From Sphingobacteriaceae bacterium (GTDB lineage Bacteria; Bacteroidota; Bacteroidia; B-17B0; Aurantibacillaceae), in NCBI GenBank assembly GCA_025360355.1, contig JANYCL010000388.1:1-24330 (forward strand): a stretch of 24,330 bases of DNA, read 5' to 3'. Positions 1 through 9,900 of the stretch are shown piece after piece (the first letter of the stretch is position 1; every line of letters begins with the position of its first letter). The position numbers were made by a program, and so were the translations under genes. A model generated the notes under the pieces. That model was not told where the DNA came from. It did no database searches and saw only the letters and a list, made by a program, of their open reading frames with translations.

Positions 1-1875
1 TTGCTTCGCTGCTTCTGCAGGAGTTTGAAAAAGCGGACCAATGTCCACATCAAAACCCATATCGGCAAAACCAGTTGCAATTACTTTTGCGCCGCGGTCA
101 TGACCATCTTGTCCCATTTTTGCGACCATGATGCGCGGACGGCGTCCGTCTTTTTTTGCGAATGCGTCTGCTAATTCGCGGGCTTTTGCAAAATCTTTAT
201 CCATGCTAATTTCTTTACTATAAACTCCGGCTATTGAACGGATGTTTGCTTTGTATCTTCCAAAAACAACTTCCAGTGCCAATGAAATTTCACCTAACGA
301 TGCGCGTACACGGGCTGCCTTAATTGCAAGATCTAATAAATTTCCATTTCCTGTTTTTGCGGCTTCTGTTAGATCACTCAATGCTTTTTTTACTTCTTCA
401 TTGTTGCGTTCAGTTTTTAGTTTTTTTAAACGTTCCAATTGTTGGTTGCGCACTTTTGTATTATCAACATCACGAACCTCTATTTCAGTTTTTTCATTTG
501 TGATAAAAGCATTCACGCCGACAATAATATCTTTTCCGCTATCGATGCGCGCTTGCTTTCTTGCAGCCGCTTCTTCAATGCGCATTTTCGGAATTCCCGT
601 TTCAATAGCTTTTGCCATGCCGCCTAATTCTTCCACTTCCTGAATTAAAGTCCAGGCTTTGTTTGCAATTTCGCGCGTTAAACTTTCTACATAATAAGAA
701 CCGCCCCATGGATCAACAACTTTGCAAACATTTGTTTCTTGTTGTAAAAATAATTGCGTGTTGCGTGCAATGCGCGCGCTAAAATCTGTTGGTAAAGCAA
801 TTGCTTCATCTAATGCATTGGTATGTAAACTTTGTGTTCCGCCCATTACAGCAGCGAGTGCTTCAATACAAGTACGTGCAACGTTGTTAAATGGATCTTG
901 TTCTGTTAAACTCCATCCGCTTGTTTGACAATGTACACGAAGCGCTAATGATTTTACTGATTTCGGATTAAATTGTTTTACGATCTTTGCCCACAACATT
1001 CTTGCGGCACGCATTTTTGCGATCTCCATAAAATGATTCATGCCAATGCCCCAGAAAAAAGATAAACGCGGAGCAAATGCATCAATATCCATTCCCGAAT
1101 TAACACCGGTGCGTAAATATTCTAAACCATCAGCTAAAGTATATGCTAATTCAATATCAGCTGTTGCACCTGCTTCTTGCATGTGATAACCACTTATGGA
1201 TATTGAATTAAACTTCGGCATATTTTGTGACGTGAACTTAAAAATATCCGCAACGATCTTCATTGATGCTGCAGGCGGATAAATATAAGTGTTGCGTACC
1301 ATGAATTCTTTTAAAATATCATTTTGAATTGTTCCGCTTAGTTTTTCCATGCTAACGCCCTGCTCCTCTGCAGCAACAATGTAAAAAGCTAAAATAGGAA
1401 GTACCGCTCCGTTCATCGTCATGGAGACGCTCATTTGATCTAAAGGAATCTGATCAAATAAAATTTTCATATCTAAAATAGAATCAATAGCAACGCCAGC
1501 TTTTCCAACATCACCTTCAACACGTTCATGATCGCTGTCGTAACCGCGGTGAGTTGCAAGATCAAATGCAACCGATAATCCTTTTTGTCCACCAGCTAAA
1601 TTTCTTCTGTAAAATGCATTGCTTTCTTCGGCGGTGCTAAATCCTGCGTACTGACGAATCGTCCAAGGATTTTGAACATACATACTGGAATATGGTCCGC
1701 GCAAGAATGGAGCTATGCCGGCACCAAAATTTAAATGTTCTGAATTTTTAGTGTCTTCGGAAGTATAAATTGGTTTTAGGTCGATCTGTTCAGCGGTCGT
1801 AAATTTCTCAACTACACTCGAAGTGACAGCCTTGTTTGAAGATGAATATTTTATTTTAGAAAAGTCTTTTCTCAT
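1..1875 (-). CDS. mutB: Methylmalonyl-CoA mutase large (catalytic) subunit, 3' end cut by window edge
   Basis: This is the catalytic subunit of adenosylcobalamin-dependent methylmalonyl-CoA mutase, which interconverts succinyl-CoA and methylmalonyl-CoA in the cytoplasm. The reverse complement reads without a stop from the ATG at 1875 to the window edge, giving 625 residues of the usual 710-730. The N-terminal TIM-barrel carries family sequence such as TIRQYAGFSTAEESN and LSVAFDLATHRGYDSD. Near residue 590 the start of the B12-binding domain shows GQDGHDRG, the DxHxxG motif whose His replaces the lower cobalamin ligand. About 90 C-terminal residues lie outside the window. The start codon overlaps the mutA stop by one base (TAATG), so the two subunits are translationally coupled, as expected for a heterodimer. 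Identification is close to certain; only the completeness of the 3' end is unknown. Confidence 0.97.
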   Translation of the reverse strand, partial: MRKDFSKIKYSSSNKAVTSSVVEKFTTAEQIDLKPIYTSEDTKNSEHLNFGAGIAPFLRGPYSSMYVQNPWTIRQYAGFSTAEESNAFYRRNLAGGQKGLSVAFDLATHRGYDSDHERVEGDVGKAGVAIDSILDMKILFDQIPLDQMSVSMTMNGAVLPILAFYIVAAEEQGVSMEKLSGTIQNDILKEFMVRNTYIYPPAASMKIVADIFKFTSQNMPKFNSISISGYHMQEAGATADIELAYTLADGLEYLRTGVNSGMDIDAFAPRLSFFWGIGMNHFMEIAKMRAARMLWAKIVKQFNPKSVKSLALRVHCQTSGWSLTEQDPFNNVARTCIEALAAVMGGTQSLHTNALDEAIALPTDFSARIARNTQLFLQQETNVCKVVDPWGGSYYVESLTREIANKAWTLIQEVEELGGMAKAIETGIPKMRIEEAAARKQARIDSGKDIIVGVNAFITNEKTEIEVRDVDNTKVRNQQLERLKKLKTERNNEEVKKALSDLTEAAKTGNGNLLDLAIKAARVRASLGEISLALEVVFGRYKANIRSIAGVYSKEISMDKDFAKARELADAFAKKDGRRPRIMVAKMGQDGHDRGAKVIATGFADMGFDVDIGPLFQTPAEAAKQ

Positions 1876-3224
1876 TAGCTTGGAGTAACAGTTTTTGCGT
1901 TTTCTAATGAATAGGCTAAGCGAATTGGGCGGATAGGATTCACAACTTTTTTCGCCGGTGTATATTTTGCATTTTCTGAAGGCTTTATTTTTTCGTTTTT
2001 ATTCTGAAATTTATTTACGCCAACTAAAACTAATTTGCCTTCGTTGAATTCATTTTGCAGGTCGTTTGCGCCTTGTGAAATAAAATCTTGAATGAAATTG
2101 TTTTTCAAACAAGCAATAAATCCTCCTTTGCTTTCAATTAATTTAAATTGTTCCCATGCTTTTTCCGCAATGGAATCAGTGATGGATTCAATATAATATG
2201 AGCCCGTCGAAATATCGGCTACCTTATTTAAATAACTTTCGTCTTTTAAAATGTGCTGCTGATTAATTGCAATGCGTGAACTGAACTCCGTTGTTTTTTC
2301 AAAACCTTCATTATAAGGTAAAACACACAAGCTATTTGCTCCGCCAATAACGGCGCTCATAGCTTCAGTTGTTGTACGCAACATGTTATTGTAAATATCC
2401 ATACTGCTTTTATCAGCCATTGTAGTTTGCGCATGAATATGAACCGGGAAATTTGTTTTGTATTGTTCCTGAAGCAATGCAATTAGTTTTCTGAAAGCAC
2501 GGAACTTTGCGATCTCAGTAAAAAAATCAGGAGCTACTGAAAAAGAAAAATGAAGCGATCTGTTTTTCAGATCATTTTGTTCCGACAAATAATTAAAATA
2601 TTCGTTTGTGTGTGCAAGTCCGATCGCTAATTCATTTACAGTACTTGCCCCTGCATCCTCATACAAACCAACATTTACAGGAATGTGCTGTAGTTTTTTT
2701 AATACTGTAAGATCTTTTGCTTCATCGTCGTGCCATTCACCAAAAAAAGAAAATAAATGCAAAGGATCAATATTGACGAAACATTTTATTTTTCCATCGT
2801 GCTCATTTACTTTTCCGTAAAATTCTTTTAGGTCTTCCAATACATGCAGAGCATCATTGCTGATATTGAATTGAGAATAAATATGGTTTAAAGAAATATC
2901 TTTTAATAAAACAGAAGTGTTTATTTTTTTGTTAATGAAAAAAGATAATCCGCTTGCGCCACACTGCAATGCTTTTAATGCGCGGTGGTTTGCTTCTTTT
3001 TCATCTGCCACCATAATGTGTTCGCAGATATCCCAGTCACTATTTATAAAAAGCGGTTCTTTTTTTTCTTTAAGATCTTCGGAAGTGTAAAAGGGATTTA
3101 TATCAAAACCATTGTGGCTTTTACTAACCAATTGGCTAAAATCTGTTCCTTTAAGATCCTTAATTATTTGTTCTTTCCACTGCGCTGAAGTGACGCCTTT
3201 AAATTCTGAGAAAAGTTTTTCCAT
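1875..3224 (-). CDS. mutA: Methylmalonyl-CoA mutase small subunit, short form
   Basis: This is the non-catalytic subunit that pairs with the MutB product encoded directly downstream. The 449 residues resemble the MutB barrel (FYTSEDLKE near the start, DISTGSYYIESITDSIAEKAW in the second half, GGFIACLKNN, then a VGVNKF segment) but stop right after the barrel with a basic tail containing NPIRPIRLAYS. The cobalamin-like C-terminal domain found in the roughly 620-residue Propionibacterium or mammalian-type architecture is absent. I know short small subunits of this type from other Bacteroidota, so I read this as lineage-normal, not as truncation by mutation. The ATG at 3224 begins MEKLFSEF and lies 33 bases after the upstream hypothetical gene, so the three minus-strand genes probably form one operon. 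No B12 riboswitch is recognisable upstream. Confidence 0.93.
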   Translation of the reverse strand: MEKLFSEFKGVTSAQWKEQIIKDLKGTDFSQLVSKSHNGFDINPFYTSEDLKEKKEPLFINSDWDICEHIMVADEKEANHRALKALQCGASGLSFFINKKINTSVLLKDISLNHIYSQFNISNDALHVLEDLKEFYGKVNEHDGKIKCFVNIDPLHLFSFFGEWHDDEAKDLTVLKKLQHIPVNVGLYEDAGASTVNELAIGLAHTNEYFNYLSEQNDLKNRSLHFSFSVAPDFFTEIAKFRAFRKLIALLQEQYKTNFPVHIHAQTTMADKSSMDIYNNMLRTTTEAMSAVIGGANSLCVLPYNEGFEKTTEFSSRIAINQQHILKDESYLNKVADISTGSYYIESITDSIAEKAWEQFKLIESKGGFIACLKNNFIQDFISQGANDLQNEFNEGKLVLVGVNKFQNKNEKIKPSENAKYTPAKKVVNPIRPIRLAYSLENAKTVTPS

Positions 3225-3257
3225 GATCTACGTTCTTCTTAAATGAAGAATGTTCTA

Positions 3258-3782
3258 TTAAAATATTTTTGCGATCTCTTTTTTAGCATACTCTAATGCG
3301 ATCTCGTTCGGCATTTTCTTATCAATGTTCGACACAATGTTCAAGATCATCATTGCTAATTCGTTGCTTGGTGCATCATGCGGAACTTTGGTAGCGGAAA
3401 TATTTATTAATTTAATTATTTCTTCTTTCGATGTCTTTACAAGCTCCCATGTATTATGCGATACAAATATTTGCTGCGAAATATTGTGCTCATACTCTGC
3501 TTTAATTGTACTAACTAATTCCTGATGCAATTGTCTAGAGGTCATGCCGTGTTTATTCACACGTATCACCAGACTATTTGGATTAATGCGCTCCAAATAA
3601 ATAACAATACGTTCGTAAGCCTGAATTTTTTGAGGGGTGGTTAAATTTAAGGCGGCTTTCTTAAGTTCATGGTCACGGCGCGCCTGATCATTTTTCAAAA
3701 ATCTTTGTACTAGAAAAAACGCTGCCAAAAAAACAGCGGCAGCAGGCAAAATAATTTTTAATAGATCGATAATTGGTTCCAT
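3258..3782 (-). CDS. Small membrane-anchored protein of unknown function upstream of mutA
   Basis: The function is unknown. The protein has 174 residues: one N-terminal transmembrane helix (about residues 8-26, IILPAAAVFLAAFFLV), a basic juxtamembrane stretch, and a mostly helical soluble part containing KIQAYERIVIYLERINP and EYEHNISQQIFVS. These segments resemble a conserved uncharacterised Bacteroidota family often found beside methylmalonyl-CoA mutase genes; that is recollection and not a search result (DUF7935 is a possible match). It is the first gene of a probable operon with mutA and mutB, 33 bases ahead of mutA. The context suggests co-expression with the mutase, but no catalytic motif is visible and I do not assign a role. 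The ATG start at 3782 places the helix at the N-terminus with an acidic first residue pair (MEP), compatible with a signal anchor. Confidence 0.75.
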   Translation of the reverse strand: MEPIIDLLKIILPAAAVFLAAFFLVQRFLKNDQARRDHELKKAALNLTTPQKIQAYERIVIYLERINPNSLVIRVNKHGMTSRQLHQELVSTIKAEYEHNISQQIFVSHNTWELVKTSKEEIIKLINISATKVPHDAPSNELAMMILNIVSNIDKKMPNEIALEYAKKEIAKIF

Positions 3783-3984
3783 AAATCGTTTATGCTAAGG
3801 TTCTAAATTTCGTGATTTTTTTGCTCATTTTACCATAGTTTAATCTAAATATTTGATCGAATTTTATGGCTCATTATAAGAAATAACGCTCTATTTTACA
3901 GGAAAATACAATAAACAGTAAATTTTTCTGTTTTTTTGTGGAATCTTAGCGCTCACGACATCTAAATAGCATAAAAAGAACATT
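3783..3984. other. Divergent intergenic region between the mutase operon and the A2M gene
   Basis: This 202-base, very AT-rich gap separates divergently transcribed genes and must hold the 5' control regions of both. I found no exact TAnnTTTG box on either strand. The nearest plus-strand match is AATATTTG at about 3850-3857, with one mismatch and over 120 bases from the A2M start. A run of T ending in TTTG (about 3931-3938) could be a -33 element, but nothing convincing follows it. No RNA gene or short ORF with support is visible. Confidence 0.5.
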
Positions 3985-6900
3985 ATGACTTTCAAAAAAT
4001 TGTATACCGTTTTATTGATGTGCGTTGCAACCGCGATCATTTCGATGGGATTTTTCAGTAATTTTTTTACTAAACCTCTCGACTTCATTATAAACAAAGG
4101 CGACTCCTACGAAAAACTATGGAAACGCGTTGACAGCTGTAACAACAAAGGTCTAACCGAATCTGCTTTAAAAATAGTTGAAGTAATTTATGCTAAAGCA
4201 AAAACTGATAATAATGCCGCACAATTTGTGAAAGCTGTTTTGCACCGCATGAAATTTGAAGCGTATAAAGAAGAATTCTCCTTAGAAAAATCAATTATCA
4301 AATTACGCGACGAAGCAAACGAAGCAAAATATCCGGTGAAACCAGTTCTGCAAAGTATACTTGCTGATGCTTATTGGCAATATTTTCAAAACAACCGCTG
4401 GAAATTTTATGAGCGAAGTACAACAGTGAATTTCAAAAATGATGACATCACTACATGGGATCTGAAAACAATTACAGACGCTACTATAAAAAATTACAAA
4501 GCATCATTAGAAAAAGTTGATAGTCTCAAGCGTACTAAAGTTGATATTTACGATGCCGTTATTGTTGAAGGAACGACCGAATGCCGTCAATGGCGACCAA
4601 CGCTCTATGATTTTTTAGCGCACAGAGCTTTAGCTTTTTTTATGGGACAAGAGCCGGATATTTCCCGTCCAGCGAATCGTTTTACTGTTAATGATGATAT
4701 TTATTTAAAAGCATATCCTGAATTTTTGAATGCTAACATCACAAATCCTTCGGACAGTTTAGAAACAAAATATTATGCTTTGAAATTGATGCAGGATGTA
4801 ATTCGTTTTCATCATAACGATGCTAATCCTGACGCACTAATTGATGTTGAGTTATTACGTTTGGATTATGTGCTTGGTCATTCGCAAAACGCTAAAAAAG
4901 ATACTTTATATTTTAATTCTCTTAAGGGTTTACAAAATAAATTTTCCGCAAGTCAGCGTGTAACCGAAATTGATTATCGTATGGCGAATTGGTATTTGCA
5001 AAAAGCATCTCAATACAAACCTTTAGAGGGTGATAATTATAAATGGTATAAAAAAACTGCTAAAGAAGTTTGTGAAGCAGGCATTAAAAAATTTCCTGAA
5101 TCTTACGGCGCTAAAGAATGTCAGAATTTAATTGCTTCTATTGAGGCTAAGACTTTAAATCTTGCCGTGGAAGAAGTGAACGAACCCGGTAAACCATTCC
5201 GTGCTTTGGTTTCGACAACCAACATCAATAAACTTTATTTTAAAATCGTAAAGACATCCCATCTTGAATTACGCAAAATTTACAGAAATCTTTATAGCGA
5301 AAAATTATACGCTAAATTCAATGGCATGCCAACGGTTAAAACATTTGAGCAGGATATTACAAATGACGGCGATTATCAAAATCATAATTTAGAAATAAAA
5401 GTTCCTGATCTGCCGGCGGGTTATTATATAATGATCTCATCTTTGACTCCCGATTTTAAATACAATAGCAATTTAACTTCTTATGCCCCGGTTATTGCTT
5501 CTGATATTACAACGATCGAACGCCGTAAAGAAGATGGTTCTTACGATTTTTACGCAGTGAACAGACAAAGCGGCGAGCCTTTAAAATCAATTAATGTACA
5601 AGTGTGGCACGAAAAATACAGTTATGTAACCCGCGAATACGAAGTGAAGAAAGGCGAAAGTTTGAAAACCGATGACAAAGGTTTTTTCAATATCCATTAT
5701 GATAAAGATGAAGACCGTTCCTTTTTTGTAGAATTAATTAATGGTAATGATTCTTATTTTAATAATAACAGTTATTATACTTACAAGCCATATAATAATG
5801 ACTATGTTCAAATGCGCTCTTACATTTTTACTGATCGTGCTATTTACCGTCCCGGGCAAACAGTTTATTTTAAATCAATTGTTTTAGAAGGAAAAAATAA
5901 CGACAACTATAAAATAAAAACAAATTATCCTGTCACTGTAACTTTTTACGATGTGAACTATCAGAAAGTAGCTTCACAAGATCTTACAACAAATGAGTTT
6001 GGAACAGTAAGCGGATCTTTCATTGCGCCGCAAGGTGTTTTAAACGGACAAATGCGGATCACCGATAATTACGGGACTGCATATTTTTCGGTTGAAGATT
6101 ATAAACGTCCGAAGTTCGAAACAAATTTTAATCCTGTAAAAGGTTCTTACAAAATAAATGATGAAATCACAGTAACAGGAATTGCAAAAGCTTATGCAGG
6201 AAATGTTATTGATGGAGCAAAAGTTAATTACAGAGTTGTTCGTCAAATAAATTATCCTTATTGGTATTGGTGGTATCGCTCTTATAATAACTCAGGAAGT
6301 GAAACTGAAATTACCAATGGAGAAACTATAACAAACGACACCGGTGCATACATAATTAAATTTAAAGCTTTAGCGGATGAAAGTGTTTCGAAAACTAGTC
6401 AGGCTACTTATTCTTATAAAGTATTGGCAGATGTTATTGATATCAATGGCGAAACTCACAGTACAGAAACTTATGCAACAGTTGGATATCAGGCTTTAAA
6501 ATTAAATATCGGTAATGAAGATATCATTGATCAGAATGCTTTTAAACCGTTTAACATTACCACTTATAATTTGAATGGAGTTGCCGAAGCAACAAAAGGA
6601 ACTTTTACAGTTTACAAATTAAAACAACCTGAAAAAGTTTTCAGAACCCGTTTGTGGTCGCAACCCGACAGACAAGCTTTAACCAAAGAAGAATATTATA
6701 AAACTTTCCAGACCGATCTTTATGCTGATGAATTGAACAAATACAAATGGGAAAAAGAAAATAAAATTTTAGAAAAAGCTTTCGATACAGGAGCAAAAAC
6801 AGAATATGATCTTGCAGCTGAATTAAAAAATTTGAAGCCTGGTGTTTATGTTATTGAAGCTATTTGCAAAGATAAATTTGGCGAAGATGTGAAAGCATTT

Positions 6901-9900
6901 AATTATTTTACATTGTTTAATCAGAACAATACAAATATTCCTGAGCAAACTCCGGATTGGTTCTATACTTCTAAAACAAAAGCTGAGCCGGGAGAAAAAA
7001 TTTCTTATATCCTCCACTCCGCTTATCCAAATGTAAATTACATGTTTGAATTAGAACATCAGGGAAAAGCATTAACTACAAAAACAATTAGCGCCTCCAT
7101 GCAGCCCAATGAAATTATTGTTGAAGAAGCTTACAGAGGGAATTTTGCTTTTCATACAACGTTCATAAAAAATAATCGTTTCTATCATCATAGTAATGTT
7201 GTAACTGTTCCGTACACTAATAAAGAATTGGACATTGAGTTTCAAACATTCAGAAATAAATTATTGCCAGGACAACAGGAAGAATGGAGACTGATCATCA
7301 AAGATAAAAAAGGTGATAAAGCTGCGGCCGAATTAATGGCCTCAATGTATGACGCTTCGCTGGATGCTTTCGCTGCTAACAGTTGGTATTTTAATGTTTA
7401 CAATACTTATTACGCAAGATTAAGTTGGTCGTCGGGCATTGGACAACAAATCCAATCAACTGAATTTAATAATTTAGGAAGTAATTATACTTCGGTTCCA
7501 TCCCGCTATTATGATTATCTGGATTATTTCGGTGTATATTTTTACAACAATTATTACTACAAAGGCGGACGCGAGTATGACGGTTATGCGGCCTCGCCTT
7601 CAACTGAGGCGTCTGGGAATGTTATGGCAGATGAAGTATCAACAAAATCAGAACCAAAAAAATCTTTGGCCCGTGCAGAAAAATCGAAAGACAGCGATAA
7701 GAAAAACATGGAGCAAGAAGAATCAGGCCTTACCACCACTGCAACAACCGGCGACAATAAACCAGGTGGAGGAAAAGAAGGTCAGCAAAAAGGAAAAGAT
7801 GATGGTTTAAACAGTGTAAAAGCAAGAAGCAATTTTAATGAAACTGCTTTCTTCTTCCCTACTCTTCAAACAAACGAAAAAGGTGAAACTGTAATTAAAT
7901 TCACTGTTCCAGAAAGTTTAACTAAATGGAAAGTGATGGGTCTTGCCCATACAAAAGATCTGAAAATTGGTCAGTTTGAAAAAGAAGTCGTAACACAAAA
8001 AGAATTAATGGTGCAACCAAACGTTCCGCGTTTCTTCCGTGAGAATGATAAAATGACTTTCATTTCTAAAATTTCTAATTTATCAGAGGGAGATTTGAAA
8101 GGTTCTGCAGAATTAAAATTATATGATGCCTTAACTGAACAAGAAATTTCTACAAAAATGATCGAGGCTGTTGCAGGAACTTTCCAAACAATTGGCTATA
8201 GAGATTTCGCAGTGAAAAAAGGATTGAGCACTTCTATTGAATGGAACATCATGATCCCGGAAGGTTATTCTGCTATCAAATATAAAATTGTAGCTAAGGC
8301 GGGAAATTTTAGTGATGGTGAAGAAATGGCTATTCCTTCGTTAACAAATCGTATGTTGGTGACAGAAAGTATGCCATTGCCGATTCGCGGTAATCAAACA
8401 AAAGAATTTAATTTTATAAAATTCGGAAATCAAAATAATAACTCAACAACTTTAAAAAATCATTCTTATACTCTAGAATTTACAGCGAATCCAGCATGGT
8501 ATGCAATTCAAGCATTACCATATTTAATGGAGTATCCTTATGAGTGTGCCGAACAAACTTTTTCAAGATATTATGCAAACACATTATCATCATACGTTGT
8601 AAATTCAAAACCAAAAATTAAAGCCATTTTTGAATCATGGAAATCGGTTAGTCCGGATGCATTCTTGTCTAATCTTGAAAAAAATCAGGAATTAAAAGCA
8701 GTTGTATTGGAGGAAACGCCATGGGTTTTACAATCTAAAAGCGAAAGTGAAAATAAAAAACGTGTTGGCTTATTATTTGATCTGAATAAAATGGCGAACG
8801 AACAAGCTCGCGCATTTAAAAAATTACAGAAAGCACAAACTTCGAATGGCGGTTTCTGGTGGTTTGAAGGTGGACCGGATGATTGGTACATTACACAACA
8901 CATTGCTTGCGGATTCGGTCATATTGATAAATTAGGCGCGATAAAAGTTCGCGACAATGGTGAAGTTTGGAACATGGTAACAAATGCTGTTCAATATTGC
9001 GATAACAGAATGCGTGAAGAATATGATTGGATGAAAAAACACAATCCAAAATATAAAACAGAAAATAATTTAAGTTACAATGCAATTCAATATATGTATA
9101 TGAGAAGTTTCTTTAAGGATATTCCATTGTCGAGTAGAAATAAAGAGCATTTCGATTATTACAAAAAACAAGAGCAAACTTATTGGTTACAGAATGGTCG
9201 TTACATGCAAGGTATGATCGCATTGAGTTTACATCGTAATGAAGATCTGAAAACACCAAAAGATATTTTAAAATCGCTAAAAGAAAATGCATTGAACAGC
9301 GAAGAGATGGGAATGTACTGGAAAGAAAATTATGGTTACTACTGGTATGAAGCCCCAATAGAAATGCAAGCTTTAATGATCGAAGCTTTTGATGAAATAA
9401 ATAATGATACAAAAACAGTTGATGATCTGAAAACATGGTTGATCAAAAGCAAACAAACGCAACATTGGGGAACAACACGTTCAACTACAGAAGCTGTTTA
9501 CGCATTATTATTAAAAGGAACAGATTGGTTAGCAACAGAACCGAATGTTGAAATTACGGTTGGTGATATTGTTCTGGATCCGAAAACTGACAAAACAATT
9601 AAAGTAGAACCGGGAACAGGTTACTTTAAAAAGGTGTGGAATGGTTCCGATATTAAACCTGAAATGAGTAAAGTTAAAGTCGTGAAAAAAGATGTTGGTG
9701 TGAGTTATGGTTCTGTTTATTGGCAATATTTTGAACAGCTGGATAAAATTACACCGCACGAAACTCCTCTGAAAATTAAAAAACAATTATTCTTGCAAAA
9801 AAACACGGCCGGCGGCCCGGTTATTGAACCAATAACAGCAACCACTAAATTAAAATTGGGAGATAAAATAAAAGTGAGAATAGAATTGCGTGTCGACCGT

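Noticed and set aside
242..928. Plus-strand open frames of 133, 62 and 68 codons at the left edge
   Set aside because: They lie antisense to mutB, whose minus-strand reading is unmistakable down to the B12 motif. They have low-complexity Ser/Phe-rich translations and no family resemblance.
1875..3224. mutA as a truncated pseudogene, because it is about 170 residues shorter than the classical small subunit
   Set aside because: The end coincides with a precise TAATG junction to mutB, the frame is intact, and the short form is familiar from other Bacteroidota.
3233..3250. Small inverted repeat TTCTTC/GAAGAA just upstream of mutA
   Set aside because: It has only six weak base pairs in AT-rich sequence, without a T tract. 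It could easily arise by chance.
3783..3984. Cobalamin riboswitch upstream of the mutase operon
   Set aside because: I found no B12-box-like sequence, and the gap is too short and AT-rich for the usual riboswitch fold.
3985..4023. Possible lipobox LLMC in the A2M N-terminus
   Set aside because: Met at -1 is a poor lipobox residue, and the hydrophobic stretch before the Cys is too short while more hydrophobic sequence follows it. A signal anchor fits better.
7511..7810. A 99-codon plus-strand frame inside the A2M gene
   Set aside because: It is a frame-shifted reading of the A2M low-complexity region. The main frame is continuous and matches the family on both sides.
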